Source: BOG-908 sp965198825
Lineage (GTDB): Bacteria; Pseudomonadota; Alphaproteobacteria; Acetobacterales; Acetobacteraceae
DNA length: 64,000 bases
Assembly (NCBI GenBank): GCA_965198825.1
Contig: CBDAQB010000001.1
Coordinates: 806,001 to 870,000 of the forward strand
Direction of reading: 5' to 3'
Numbering within the stretch: position 1 is the first letter of the stretch; the number at the start of each line of letters is the position of its first letter. Below, one piece after another: positions 7,226-16,292 of the stretch. A model generated the notes under the pieces. That model was given only the letters and a program-made list of their open reading frames with translations, made no database searches and was not told the origin of the DNA. The position numbers and the translations under genes are program-made.

Positions 7226-8575
7226 ATGTCCCTACTCCGCACCGACTTGCCCAGGCGCGCCTTTCTGGCAGCGACCGGCGGCCTGCTCGCGGCGCCGGCT
7301 TTCGCGCAGGCCCCGCTAGGCGCACCTCCTGCTGGTGGTGCTCAGCCGATGATCGAGGTGGAGGGTGCGCGTACCGACCCCATTCCGATCGCCATCACGG
7401 GTTTCGGCGGCACTGTCGGGCGGATCGACATCGGCGGCGTGATCAGCGCGGACCTTGCACGCTGCGGGCTGTTCCGGCCGATCGATCCGGCGGCGTTCAT
7501 CCAGGAGGCGCCAGGCGGGACGCCGAACTTCGCCAACTGGAAGGGGATTGGCGCGCATGCGCTGGTGACGGCGACGGTTACCGGGTCCGATCCGCTGCGG
7601 GTGGAGTTCCGTTTGTGGAACGTCCTGCTGGGCACGCAGATGCAGGGCACGGCCTACACGACGTCGGCGGCGAACTGGCGGCGGATTTCGCACATCATCG
7701 CCGACGTGATTTACGAAAGGTTGTTGGGCGAGAAGGGTTATTTCGATACGCGCATCGTTTATGTCGCTGGCACCGGGCCGCGCGGGCGGCAGACGAAGCG
7801 GCTCGCCATCATGGACCAGGATTCGGCGAACAACCGGATTTTGACCGATGGCTCCTGGCTGGTTCTGACGCCGCGTTTCAATCCGGTGCGCGACCAGATC
7901 GCCTTCATGAGCTACCAGAACAACCGGCCGCGGGTTTATTTGTACGATCTGGCGAGCGGGCGGCAGTCGAGCTTCGGCGAGTTCGAGGGCATGAGCTTTG
8001 CGCCGCGGTTCTCGCCGGATGGGGAGAATTGCATCCTTTCGGTGACGCATGGCGGCGGGTCGGACATTTTCGTGGTCGATGCGGCAAGCCACTCGTCGCG
8101 CCGTCTGACCAGCTCCGGGTCGATCGATACGAGCCCGTGCTACAGCCCGGACGGGTCGCAGATCGTGTTCAACTCCGACCGCGGCGGCGACCAGCAACTC
8201 TATATCATGGGAGCGGGCGGCGGCGGGGCGCGCCGTATCAGCTTCGGCCGCGGGCGGTATGCGACGCCGGTGTGGTCGCCGCGTGGGGACCTGATCGCCT
8301 TCACCAGGCTGTCGGGCGCGACCTTCGCCATCGGCGTCATGCACCCGGACGGGACCGGTGAGCGCATCCTGTCGGAAAGCTACTCGGTGGAAGGGCCGAC
8401 CTTTGCGCCGAACGGCCGGGTGCTGATGTTCTGGCGCGAGACGCAGTCGCGCGATCAGCGGGGGAGCGGATTCTCTTCGCGGCTGGTCTCGATCGATATT
8501 ACCGGGTTCAACGAGCGGCAGGTGCCTACGCCGACGGACGCGTCTGATCCGGCCTGGTCGCCATTGAACGCGTAA
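7226..8575 (+). CDS. tolB: Periplasmic TolB beta-propeller protein
   Basis: 449 residues from ATG 7226, preceded by GGAG at good spacing; ATG 7211 is an in-frame alternative overlapping the tolA stop. The signal peptide contains LPRRAFLAATGG, a twin-arginine pair before a weakly hydrophobic core ending AFAQ, so export may go through Tat rather than Sec. The mature part has the TolB N-terminal domain and TolB/WD40-like propeller repeats (FSPDGENCILS, YSPDGSQIVFNS, WSPRGDLIAFT, FAPNGRVLMF). TolB binds Pal and is released by TolA. The TAA stop is also the border of repeat R2. Confidence 0.96.
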   Translation: MSLLRTDLPRRAFLAATGGLLAAPAFAQAPLGAPPAGGAQPMIEVEGARTDPIPIAITGFGGTVGRIDIGGVISADLARCGLFRPIDPAAFIQEAPGGTPNFANWKGIGAHALVTATVTGSDPLRVEFRLWNVLLGTQMQGTAYTTSAANWRRISHIIADVIYERLLGEKGYFDTRIVYVAGTGPRGRQTKRLAIMDQDSANNRILTDGSWLVLTPRFNPVRDQIAFMSYQNNRPRVYLYDLASGRQSSFGEFEGMSFAPRFSPDGENCILSVTHGGGSDIFVVDAASHSSRRLTSSGSIDTSPCYSPDGSQIVFNSDRGGDQQLYIMGAGGGGARRISFGRGRYATPVWSPRGDLIAFTRLSGATFAIGVMHPDGTGERILSESYSVEGPTFAPNGRVLMFWRETQSRDQRGSGFSSRLVSIDITGFNERQVPTPTDASDPAWSPLNA

Positions 8576-8710
8576 GGAAGGAAGGACTTCTTTTTTGAAA
8601 AAAAGAAGCAAAAACTTTTGGACTTTTAGGCTGGGCGTTTCCACGATCTCGGTTCCAGGTCGCAAAGTTTTTTGGTTCTTTTTTTCAAATAAGAACCGCT
8701 TCCTTCCTTC
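8576..8710 (+). repeat. Repeat R2: two-armed inverted repeat element
   Basis: It begins immediately after the tolB TAA with GGAAGGAAGGAC, then the left arm (CTTC...GAAG hairpin), a spacer of the CACGATCTCGGTTCC type, and a right arm in GTTC...GAAC form, ending GCTTCCTTCC. It interrupts the tol-pal cluster between tolB and pal. Confidence 0.9.
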
Positions 8711-8907
8711 ACACACCCTCGCATGCATTCTGAACGATTTGTTTTTTGTTCCCATTTGCTCGCTTGACCGTGATGCTGCGCCGCGGCTATTTCCCGCACG
8801 CCGCTGCAACAATGCGCCCTTACGACCGTTATAGGGCGCACGAACGCGAAACGTTTCGTTTACACCCCAGCCCGTCCATCGGACTACAGACAGGATATCG
8901 ACCTACA
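8711..8907. other. Noncoding leader upstream of pal
   Basis: About 200 bases with no convincing gene. A 12-bp palindrome CGAAACGTTTCG lies at 8847-8858. TTGACC at 8764 could be a -35 element, but no clear -10 follows. With R2 upstream, pal probably has its own promoter here. The stretch is more A/T-rich than its surroundings. Confidence 0.4.
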
Positions 8908-9390
8908 ATGAAGATCAGAGTCTTCGGCGCGCTTGCCGCCATCGCCTTGCTTGCGGCCTGCTCGCACAGCGAACCTGCTACCACTGGCTCTTCCGCTGGG
9001 ACTGGCACGCAGATGAGCTCGAATGGCGGCCCTGCTCCGGGCAGTGAAGAGGACCTGATCCGGGTCGGCGACCGGGTGTTCTTCGAGACGGCGCTGAACA
9101 CGCTGAGCCCGGACGCTCAGGCTGTTCTCGACAAGCAGGCCGACTGGATGGCGAAGTACCCGAACGTGACCGTTCAGGTTGCAGGCAACTGCGACGACCG
9201 CGGCACGGAAGAATATAACCTCGCACTCGGCCAGCGCCGCGCGAATGCGGCGCGCGATTATTTGGTGGCCAAGGGCGTTTCCAGCGCGCGCATCACGACG
9301 ATCAGCTACGGCAAGGATCGTCCGACGGCGCTTGGCGATGACGACCAGTCCTGGTCGCAGAACCGCAACGCGATCACCTCCGTCAAGTAG
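8908..9390 (+). CDS. pal: Peptidoglycan-associated lipoprotein Pal
   Basis: 160 residues. The signal peptide ends in lipobox LLAAC with C18 as the acylated cysteine. A Ser/Thr/Gly-rich tether follows, then the OmpA-like peptidoglycan-binding domain with NCDDRGTEEYNLALGQRRA, the conserved Pal motif that contacts diaminopimelate. It anchors the outer membrane to peptidoglycan and is the partner of TolB. The frame is open upstream, but ATG 8908 gives the clean lipoprotein signal. It is separated from tolB by R2 and a long leader, which is looser than usual. Confidence 0.97.
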   Translation: MKIRVFGALAAIALLAACSHSEPATTGSSAGTGTQMSSNGGPAPGSEEDLIRVGDRVFFETALNTLSPDAQAVLDKQADWMAKYPNVTVQVAGNCDDRGTEEYNLALGQRRANAARDYLVAKGVSSARITTISYGKDRPTALGDDDQSWSQNRNAITSVK

Positions 9391-9463
9391 TTCCGGTCGA
9401 GCCGGGGGTGGCGGCGAACGCTGCCGCCGTTCCGGTTGATCAGAGGCGGTCAGTCTGGGTTTT

Positions 9464-9496
9464 GGGGTTCTGGACCGCGGGTTCAGAACCCCTTTT
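9464..9496 (+). terminator. Rho-independent terminator after pal
   Basis: GGGGTTCTG (9464-9472) pairs perfectly with CAGAACCCC (9484-9492) across an 11-nt loop and is followed by TTTT. It lies 74 nt past the pal stop and before cpoB, so pal and cpoB may be separate transcripts or partly attenuated. Confidence 0.75.
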
Positions 9497-9565
9497 CCAT
9501 ATTGAGCGTTTGTCACGTGGCTGGCGCGTTGCGGCCTGTATTCTGTTGGCTGCCGTCTTGAGAGA

Positions 9566-10534
9566 ATGGTCATGAGAATTCGCGTCGCCCTTGTTCCGGT
9601 TCTTCTTTGCGCGTTGGGGGGTGCTCCTGGCGCTTATGCGCAGATGGACAGCCGGGAGGGCATCGCCTTGCAGAACCAGATCCTGGAGCTGCGGGCACAG
9701 GTTCAGCAGATGCAGCAGCAGGGCGGCGGGTATGGGCAGGGTCAGGCGGTGGCGCCGCCTTTTCGTGATCAGCAGCAGCAGGGCGGGGGCGCGCCGCTCA
9801 ACAACGATACCGCGGCGCAGCTGGTCATCCGGGTCGGGAACCTGGAGGAGCAGAATCGGGAGCTGCAGGGCAAGGTCGATGAGCTGACCAATCAGCTGCA
9901 GCAGCAGAATGCGAATTTCGCCAAGCAGCTCAGCGACTTACAGTTCAAGCTGGGGCAAGGGTCTGGGGGCCAAGGGCTTGGTGGCCAAGGGTTGGGAGGC
10001 CAGGCGCAGGCTGGTCAGGATGGGGGGAACGAGCCGGCTTTCGCAGCGCCGGACGAGACGGCGCCCATGGGTACGATGGGTGGACCGGCACCTTCCCCGA
10101 GAGTGCCGCCGCCGGCCCGGACCGTGCAGGCGCCGCCGCCTTCAGCGGTGAGGCGGACGCCGGAGATGGCGCTGCATGAGGGGAATGCAGCGCTGGCGAG
10201 GCGGGATTATGCGGGAGCGGCGGCGTCGGCGCGCGAGGTTCTCGCGAGCCATGGGGTGCGTAGCGGCGATGCGCAGTTCCTGCTCGCGCGGGCGGAGTCG
10301 GGGCAGCATCAGTATCGCGAGGCGGCGGCCGATTTCTACGTGGCCTATAATCATGCGCCGCATTCGGGCACTGCGCCGGTCGCCTTGCTCGGGGTGGCGA
10401 ACTCGCTGATCGAGATGAAGGACACCAACGATGCGTGTCAGGCATTGCAGAAGCTGACGACCGAGTTCCCTCACCCGGCGGGTGGGCTGCGCGCTTCGGT
10501 GGAGTCCGCGAGGAAGCGCGCCGCCTGCCGCTGA
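9566..10534 (+). CDS. cpoB: Cell division coordinator CpoB (YbgF)
   Basis: 322 residues. The signal peptide ends near GAYAQ. Next come a Gln-rich coiled coil (about 30-130, LQNQILELRAQVQQMQQQ and later NLEEQNRELQGKVDELTNQL), a Gly/Gln low-complexity stretch (about 133-152), a Pro-rich linker and C-terminal TPR repeats (about 195-322). CpoB links the Tol machine with septal peptidoglycan synthesis. ATG 9566 or 9572 may start it. Its TGA overlaps the tilS ATG (TGATG). Confidence 0.93.
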   Translation: MVMRIRVALVPVLLCALGGAPGAYAQMDSREGIALQNQILELRAQVQQMQQQGGGYGQGQAVAPPFRDQQQQGGGAPLNNDTAAQLVIRVGNLEEQNRELQGKVDELTNQLQQQNANFAKQLSDLQFKLGQGSGGQGLGGQGLGGQAQAGQDGGNEPAFAAPDETAPMGTMGGPAPSPRVPPPARTVQAPPPSAVRRTPEMALHEGNAALARRDYAGAAASAREVLASHGVRSGDAQFLLARAESGQHQYREAAADFYVAYNHAPHSGTAPVALLGVANSLIEMKDTNDACQALQKLTTEFPHPAGGLRASVESARKRAACR

Positions 10535-11763
10535 TGGTGAACGCGGCGCCGATTTCGGATGCCGAGTTTGCAGCTTGGATGGCGCGTATCGGCGGCTGGA
10601 GTAGCGGCCGGCGCGTGGCTGTGGCGGTCAGTGGCGGGGCGGACAGTCTTTGCCTGGCTTGGCTAGCCAGTCGCTGGGGGCACCCGACCGCTCTCATCGT
10701 GGATCATGGTTTGCGCGAAGGATCGGATGAGGAGGCGGCCGCAGTGGCCGACCGGCTCTCGGGGTTCGGCGTGTCGGCCAAAATCGCGAGGCTCGATCTG
10801 GCGCGTGGCGCGGGATTGGCGGCGCGGGCGCGAGAGGCGCGATATGCGGCGCTCACGAGGATGGCTGTTGCCGACGGATTGCTCGACCTTCTCGTGGGGC
10901 ATCACGCGCGCGACCAGGCGGAGACCGTTCTGATCCGCCGCGAGGCGCGCAGTGGACAAGCCGGGCTGGCGGCCATGGCGCCTGTGGTGGAGACCGCCCA
11001 TCTTCGTATTGTCCGGCCGCTTCTCGAAGTCTTGCCTGAGCGGCTGCGCGCAACGCTTGTGAAGGTGGGCATCGCCTGGTTCGAGGATCCGGGTAACGCC
11101 AATCCTCTCGCAACCCGCATCCGCTTTCGGCAGAAACTCCAGGACCCTGATCGTTCCGGAATGGAGACGGCTACAACTGCTGCCTCCGCTCGCGCGCTTG
11201 GCGCTTTACGTCAGGCGGAAGAAGAGGCGGTGTCCTCTGTCCTGGCGGAGCGGGTGACCATTCATCCGGAGGGCTATGCGCTGCTCTCGCCCGGTGCGCT
11301 TCCGCCTGCGGCTTTGTCGGCCCTGCTTCGCACTATTGGCGGGGCGGCTTATCCCGCGCGCCGCCTGGATGTGGAACGGCTCGCGCGGGATCCTCGGCCG
11401 GCGACGGTGGCAGGAGTTCGCCTGCTGCCTGCGGGAAGGCTTGGTGACGGGTTGCTCGTGGTGCGGGAAGCAGCGGCGATGCAGCCGCCGGTGCCTGCTG
11501 AGGCTGGCGTTGTCTGGGATCGCCGCTTCGCGCTCTCAAGAGGTACGGTGTTTATAGCAGGGACAACGCTGGGCGCGATTGGACCGGACGCCGCCGGCCT
11601 GCGCGATATGAGCGATCTTCCGGCGGCGGTGTTGCAGGCGATGCCGGCGCTCCGATGCGAGGGGAAGCTGACCGGGCTCGGCCTGGCGGGCCATCCCGCG
11701 CACACGCCCAGGCTTTCGTTCAAGCCGCGGGTTCCGCTGGGTGGTGCTGGTTTTTTCCTGTGA
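10534..11763 (+). CDS. tilS: tRNA(Ile)-lysidine synthetase TilS
   Basis: 409 residues. The PP-loop ATP-binding motif SGGADS is at 33-38, and IVDHGLR and GHHARDQAETVLIRR are the usual TilS N-domain signatures. The enzyme converts C34 of the CAU-anticodon isoleucine tRNA to lysidine so that it reads AUA. ATG 10534 overlaps the cpoB stop by one base, giving the pal-cpoB-tilS-ftsH order common in alphaproteobacteria. The C-terminal half is poorly conserved, as expected. Confidence 0.92.
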   Translation: MVNAAPISDAEFAAWMARIGGWSSGRRVAVAVSGGADSLCLAWLASRWGHPTALIVDHGLREGSDEEAAAVADRLSGFGVSAKIARLDLARGAGLAARAREARYAALTRMAVADGLLDLLVGHHARDQAETVLIRREARSGQAGLAAMAPVVETAHLRIVRPLLEVLPERLRATLVKVGIAWFEDPGNANPLATRIRFRQKLQDPDRSGMETATTAASARALGALRQAEEEAVSSVLAERVTIHPEGYALLSPGALPPAALSALLRTIGGAAYPARRLDVERLARDPRPATVAGVRLLPAGRLGDGLLVVREAAAMQPPVPAEAGVVWDRRFALSRGTVFIAGTTLGAIGPDAAGLRDMSDLPAAVLQAMPALRCEGKLTGLGLAGHPAHTPRLSFKPRVPLGGAGFFL

Positions 11764-11947
11764 ACGCAGGGGGTGTGGACAGTTCTAAGACACCCCATGT
11801 TGCTCTCTACGCGCAAGTATTGCTTCTTCGCGGTTTGCGGAGACGCAAAGCGGTGCCAGGATGGCACGATACGCCCGGCTTTCCAGGCGTGACGGACACA
11901 AGGTTGGGCGCGACCCTTTCGTCTGGGTCGCTTGGGACTGGGATGGA

Positions 11948-13870
11948 ATGAGCAACTTCGGCCGTAATCTTGCCCTGTGGGTGATCATCGCACTGCTACT
12001 CGTGGTGCTGTTCAACCTGTTCCAACCGGGTGGGTCGCAACATGGCGCGAGCCAAATGGCGTATTCGGATTTCCTGAGCGACGTGAACAGCGGCCATATC
12101 GCCGAAGTGTCGATCCAGGGGCATCTGCTGACCGGTCACATGACCGATCACAGCACCTTCCAGACCTATACGCCCGATGATCCGAACCTGGTCGCAAGGC
12201 TGACCGAGCATGGCGTTCGCGTCATCGCCAAGCCTGATGACGACGGCATGAACCCGCTGCTGCGCCTGCTGCTCAACTGGTTCCCGATGCTTCTGCTGCT
12301 CGGCGTGTGGGTGTTCTTCATGCGCCAGATGCAGTCTGGCGGCGGCCGCGCCATGGGCTTCGGCAAGAGCCGGGCGCGCATGCTGACCGAGAAGCAGGGG
12401 CGCATCACGTTTGAGGACGTCGCCGGCATCGACGAGGCGAAGAGCGAGCTGCAGGAGATCGTGGAGTTCCTGAAGGACCCGCAGAAGTTCCAGCGGCTTG
12501 GCGGCAAGATCCCAAAGGGCGTGCTGCTGGTCGGCCCTCCGGGCACGGGCAAGACGCTGCTGGCACGTGCGATCGCCGGCGAGGCCAACGTGCCGTTCTT
12601 CACCATCTCTGGCTCTGATTTCGTGGAGATGTTCGTGGGCGTCGGCGCGAGCCGGGTGCGCGACATGTTCGAGCAGGGCAAGAAGAATGCGCCGTGCATC
12701 ATCTTCATCGATGAGATCGACGCTGTGGGCCGCCATCGTGGCGCAGGCCTCGGCGGCGGCAACGACGAGCGTGAGCAGACGCTGAACCAGATGCTCGTGG
12801 AGATGGACGGGTTCGAGAGCAACGAGGGCGTTATTCTCATTGCCGCGACAAACCGGCCTGATGTGCTCGATCCCGCGCTGCTTCGCCCCGGCCGCTTCGA
12901 CCGCCAGGTCGTGGTGCCGAACCCCGACGTGCTGGGCCGCGAGAAGATCCTGCGCGTCCACATGCGCAAGGTGCCGCTGTCGAGCGACGTGGAGCCAAAG
13001 ACGATTGCGCGCGGCACGCCCGGCTTCTCCGGCGCTGATCTTGCCAATCTGGTCAATGAGGCCGCGTTGCTGGCGGCACGGCTTGGCAAGCGTGTGGTCG
13101 CCATGGGCGAGTTCGAGTTCGCCAAGGACAAGGTCATGATGGGTGCGGAACGCCGCTCGCTTGTGATGAGCGACGACGAGAAGAAGAGCACGGCCTACCA
13201 TGAGTCGGGTCACGCCATCTGCTCGATCTATGAGACCGAGTGCGATCCTATCCACAAGGCGACGATCATTCCTCGTGGGCGTGCGCTTGGCATGGTGATG
13301 AGCCTGCCCGAAGGCGACCGCTACTCAACGAGCAAGGCCAAGCTCGTGGCGCAGCTCGCCATGGCGATGGGTGGCCGTGCGGCCGAGGAGATCATCTTCG
13401 GGGCGGACAACGTCAGCAACGGCGCGTCCGGCGACATCAAGATGGCGACCGCCCAGGCGCGCCGGATGGTCACCGAATGGGGCATGAGCGACAAGCTCGG
13501 CATGATCGCCTATGGCGATAACAGCCAGGAATTGTTCCTTGGGCACTCGGTGCAGCAGAACAAGAGTGTGTCGGAGCATACGGCGCAGGAGATCGACGGC
13601 GAGATCAAGTCGATCATCGATACGGCCTACAACAAAGCCCGCACGATCCTGACCGAGCATATCGACGAACTGCACCGGCTGGCGCGTGGGCTGCTGGAGT
13701 ACGAAAGCCTGTCCGGCGAGGAGATCCGTACGGTTCTCCGCGGCGAGCCGGTGATCCGCCGCGATGCGGACGAGCCTGCGCCCGAGCAACGTCGGGCTTC
13801 GGTGCCTACGACCAGCTCTAAGCCTTCACCTTTGCCGCCTGGTCTTGGCCCGGCTCCTCAGTTGGGGTGA
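11948..13870 (+). CDS. ftsH: ATP-dependent zinc metalloprotease FtsH
   Basis: 640 residues. Two membrane helices (about 8-24 and 105-125) flank a periplasmic domain. The AAA+ module has Walker A GPPGTGKT (196-203), Walker B IIFIDEID and the second region of homology ATNRPDVLDPALLRPGRFDR. The M41 protease carries HESGH (418-422). FtsH is a membrane-anchored hexamer that degrades misfolded membrane proteins and regulators. ATG 11948 is chosen because the membrane helix starts there; the upstream open frame has no family features. The stop overlaps the folP GTG. Confidence 0.98.
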   Translation: MSNFGRNLALWVIIALLLVVLFNLFQPGGSQHGASQMAYSDFLSDVNSGHIAEVSIQGHLLTGHMTDHSTFQTYTPDDPNLVARLTEHGVRVIAKPDDDGMNPLLRLLLNWFPMLLLLGVWVFFMRQMQSGGGRAMGFGKSRARMLTEKQGRITFEDVAGIDEAKSELQEIVEFLKDPQKFQRLGGKIPKGVLLVGPPGTGKTLLARAIAGEANVPFFTISGSDFVEMFVGVGASRVRDMFEQGKKNAPCIIFIDEIDAVGRHRGAGLGGGNDEREQTLNQMLVEMDGFESNEGVILIAATNRPDVLDPALLRPGRFDRQVVVPNPDVLGREKILRVHMRKVPLSSDVEPKTIARGTPGFSGADLANLVNEAALLAARLGKRVVAMGEFEFAKDKVMMGAERRSLVMSDDEKKSTAYHESGHAICSIYETECDPIHKATIIPRGRALGMVMSLPEGDRYSTSKAKLVAQLAMAMGGRAAEEIIFGADNVSNGASGDIKMATAQARRMVTEWGMSDKLGMIAYGDNSQELFLGHSVQQNKSVSEHTAQEIDGEIKSIIDTAYNKARTILTEHIDELHRLARGLLEYESLSGEEIRTVLRGEPVIRRDADEPAPEQRRASVPTTSSKPSPLPPGLGPAPQLG

Positions 13871-14754
13871 TTGAAGGACGGCCAGGGGCTCTGCCCCTGG
13901 CCATCGTCGTGCGTGGGCACACGCACCGCGCGGGTGAGGCCGAGAGGCCCCAGAACCCGTTCTTCTGGCCTGCGTCGCCGGCCGTGATGGCCATCATTAA
14001 TGTTACGCCGGATAGTTTCAGTGGATCGCCTCACGACGCGATCCAGGCAGGCGTCGACGCGATCAATGCTGGCGCCGATATCCTCGACATCGGCGGCGAG
14101 AGCACCCGGCCGAACGCGACGCCAGTGACGCCCGCCGAAGAACAGAAGCGCGTCCTTCCTGCTATCGAGGCGCTTGCAGGACGAGGCGTGCCGATTTCGG
14201 TGGACACGCGAAACGCCAGCACCATGCGGGTCGCTTTGGAGGCCGGTGCGGCCATTATCAACGACGTGACAGCTCTTCGGCATGATCCGGAGGCTGCGCC
14301 GCTCCTGGCTCGGCACACGTGCGCTGTTCTTCTCATGCATATGCGTGGCACGCCTCAGACGATGACCAAACTCGCGGTTTACGAGGATGTGGTCGGGGAG
14401 GTGCTTGCCGAATTAGGAGCCAGCGTGGATGCGGCGGTTGCGGCGGGCATTTCGCGCGATCGGATTGCTGTCGATCCAGGCATCGGCTTCGCAAAGACGG
14501 CGGAGCAGAACGTGATGCTCTTGCAGAACCTGCGAGCCTTCCAGAAGCTTGGTCTGCCGATCCTGGTCGGCGTTTCGCGCAAAGCGTTTATCGGCACTTA
14601 CGGTGGGGAGGCAGATCCTCCGAAACGCGTGCCTGGTTCGTTGGCGGCGGCGCTCTTCGCGCTCCAGGAAGGGGCGACATTGCTGCGTGTGCACGATGTC
14701 GCTGAGACGGTTCAGGCGGTGCGGGTCTGGCGGGCTTTGTCGGAGAAGGCGTGA
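13867..14754 (+). CDS. folP: Dihydropteroate synthase
   Basis: Catalytic motifs are complete: VMAIINVTPDSFS (pterin site), DIGGESTRP, DVTALRHD, DPGIGFAKT and GVSRKAFIG. The enzyme joins p-aminobenzoate to dihydropterin pyrophosphate in folate synthesis and is the sulfonamide target. GTG 13867 overlaps the ftsH stop as GTGA, giving 295 residues. However, the first codons read through a 10-bp hairpin (13880-13902), so GTG 13909 may be the real start. The ftsH-folP-glmM order is widely conserved. Confidence 0.92.
   Translation: MIEGRPGALPLAIVVRGHTHRAGEAERPQNPFFWPASPAVMAIINVTPDSFSGSPHDAIQAGVDAINAGADILDIGGESTRPNATPVTPAEEQKRVLPAIEALAGRGVPISVDTRNASTMRVALEAGAAIINDVTALRHDPEAAPLLARHTCAVLLMHMRGTPQTMTKLAVYEDVVGEVLAELGASVDAAVAAGISRDRIAVDPGIGFAKTAEQNVMLLQNLRAFQKLGLPILVGVSRKAFIGTYGGEADPPKRVPGSLAAALFALQEGATLLRVHDVAETVQAVRVWRALSEKA
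13880..13902. repeat. Perfect 10-bp stem-loop at the 5' end of folP
   Basis: GGCCAGGGGC and GCCCCTGGCC pair perfectly around a 3-nt TCT loop. It lies 9 bases after the ftsH stop, inside the longest folP frame. It may be a REP-type palindrome, a processing site or a translational control hairpin for folP; there is no T-run, so it is not a standard terminator. Confidence 0.6.
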
Positions 14755-14851
14755 GATGCAGCGCCCGCCGTGACAGAGGTCAACCGGGCGCTGGCCGTTT
14801 TTGCAGGGCTCGCATAGGTAGTAGCACCAGTCACCTCAGAACCTGCTAAGG

Positions 14852-14897
14852 TGCAAAAGTTTTCTGGTTCTTTTTTTCGAAAAAGAACTGCTTTCTT
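14852..14897 (+). repeat. Repeat R3: single right arm
   Basis: GCAAAAGTTTTCTGG then GTTCTTTTTTTCGAAAAAGAAC and CTGCTTTCTTAC. Only the right arm is present; no left arm is found in the preceding bases back to the folP stop. It lies 25 nt before the glmM start. Confidence 0.85.
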
Positions 14898-14921
14898 ACG
14901 GCGGCTATTCAGGAGACCATT

Positions 14922-16289
14922 TTGCCCAGGCAGCTTTTCGGCACAGACGGCATACGCGGATTGGCGAACACCGAGCCGATGAGTCCTGAGACGGCGTTGC
15001 GCGTCGGGTTGGCGGCGGGGCTGCTGTTCGTCAGGGGGGATCACCGGCACCAGGTGATCATCGGCAAGGATACGCGGTTGTCCGGCTACATGCTGGAGCC
15101 GGCCTTGGTCGCGGGTTTCACCAGTGCCGGCATGGATGTGCTGCTGGTGGGGCCGCTGCCGACGCCGGCGATCGCGATGCTGACTCGCAGCATGCGGGCC
15201 GATCTCGGGGTGATGATTTCGGCGAGCCATAATGCGTTCCAGGACAACGGAATCAAGCTGTTCGGGCCGGACGGGTTCAAGCTGTCTGACGAGACCGAGC
15301 GCGAGATCGAGTCGCTGATGGCGAGCAACATGTCCGGGCGGCTTGCTGCGCCGACGGCGCTGGGGCGGGCGCGGCGGCTGGAGGATGCGGCCGGGCGCTA
15401 CATCGAAAGCGCCAAGGCGAGCTTCCCGCGCGGGCTCACCTTGGATGGGCTGCGTATCGTGGTGGATTGCGCGCATGGCGCGGCCTACCGGGTGGCGCCG
15501 ACTGTGTTGCGCGAATTGGGCGCCGAGGTGATTTCGGTGGGCGTCTCGCCAGACGGGTTCAACATCAATCGGGAATGCGGCAGCACGCAGCCGAAATTGT
15601 TGTGCGGCGAGGTGCTGGCGCATGGGGCGGATCTGGGCATCGCCCTCGATGGCGATGCTGACCGTGTTCTGCTGGCGGATGAGCGCGGGCAGCTCATCGA
15701 TGGGGACCAGGTGCTGGCCTTGATCGCAGAGGTTTGGGCGCGCGACGGGCGGCTGCGCGGCGACGGGGTTGTGGCGACGGTGATGTCCAACCTGGGGCTC
15801 GAGCGGTTTCTGGCGGAGAAGAACATCGGCCTGCATCGCACGCGTGTGGGCGACCGCTATGTGGTCGAGCGGATGCGCGAGGGCGGGCAGAACGTGGGTG
15901 GCGAGCAGTCGGGCCACATGATCCTGTCGGATTTTGCGACGACGGGGGATGGGCTGGTGGCGGCACTTCAGGTTTTGGCGACGATCAGGACGGAGCAGAG
16001 GCCGGCGAGCGAGGTTTGCAGGCGGTTCACGCCGCTGCCGCAGCTTTTGCGCAGTGTGCGGTTTGCCGGCGGCGCGCCGCTGTCGCACCCCGATGTGTTG
16101 GCGGCGATGGCGAAGGCGGAGGCCCGGCTTGGCGACACGGGACGCATTCTGCTCCGGCCGAGCGGGACCGAGCCGTTGATCAGGGTGATGGCGGAGGCGG
16201 CGGACGACGAGACCGTCACGCAGGTGGTGGATGATCTTTGCCAGGCGATCGTCGCCGCTTCGCCGGTCACTGCGGCCGCGGCGGACTAG
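14922..16289 (+). CDS. glmM: Phosphoglucosamine mutase GlmM
   Basis: 455 residues starting at TTG 14922, with AGGAG at good spacing and the conserved FGTDGIRG right at the N-terminus. The phosphoserine loop ISASHN has S102, the metal loop is DGDADR (about 242-247), GGEQSGH forms the sugar-binding loop, and RPSGTEPLIRVM is the C-terminal phosphate-binding loop. GlmM makes glucosamine-1-phosphate for peptidoglycan and LPS. It is followed by thiD after only 3 nt. Confidence 0.97.
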   Translation: MPRQLFGTDGIRGLANTEPMSPETALRVGLAAGLLFVRGDHRHQVIIGKDTRLSGYMLEPALVAGFTSAGMDVLLVGPLPTPAIAMLTRSMRADLGVMISASHNAFQDNGIKLFGPDGFKLSDETEREIESLMASNMSGRLAAPTALGRARRLEDAAGRYIESAKASFPRGLTLDGLRIVVDCAHGAAYRVAPTVLRELGAEVISVGVSPDGFNINRECGSTQPKLLCGEVLAHGADLGIALDGDADRVLLADERGQLIDGDQVLALIAEVWARDGRLRGDGVVATVMSNLGLERFLAEKNIGLHRTRVGDRYVVERMREGGQNVGGEQSGHMILSDFATTGDGLVAALQVLATIRTEQRPASEVCRRFTPLPQLLRSVRFAGGAPLSHPDVLAAMAKAEARLGDTGRILLRPSGTEPLIRVMAEAADDETVTQVVDDLCQAIVAASPVTAAAAD

Positions 16290-16292
16290 TCC

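Noticed and set aside
7316..8812. Minus-strand frame opposite tolB running through R2
   Set aside because: Antisense to tolB; its upstream part is only the stop-free repeat arm.
8595..8834. Small frames in R2 encoding Lys/Phe-rich peptides
   Set aside because: The repeat arms lack stops in several frames, so similar peptides appear at every copy; they are by-products, not genes.
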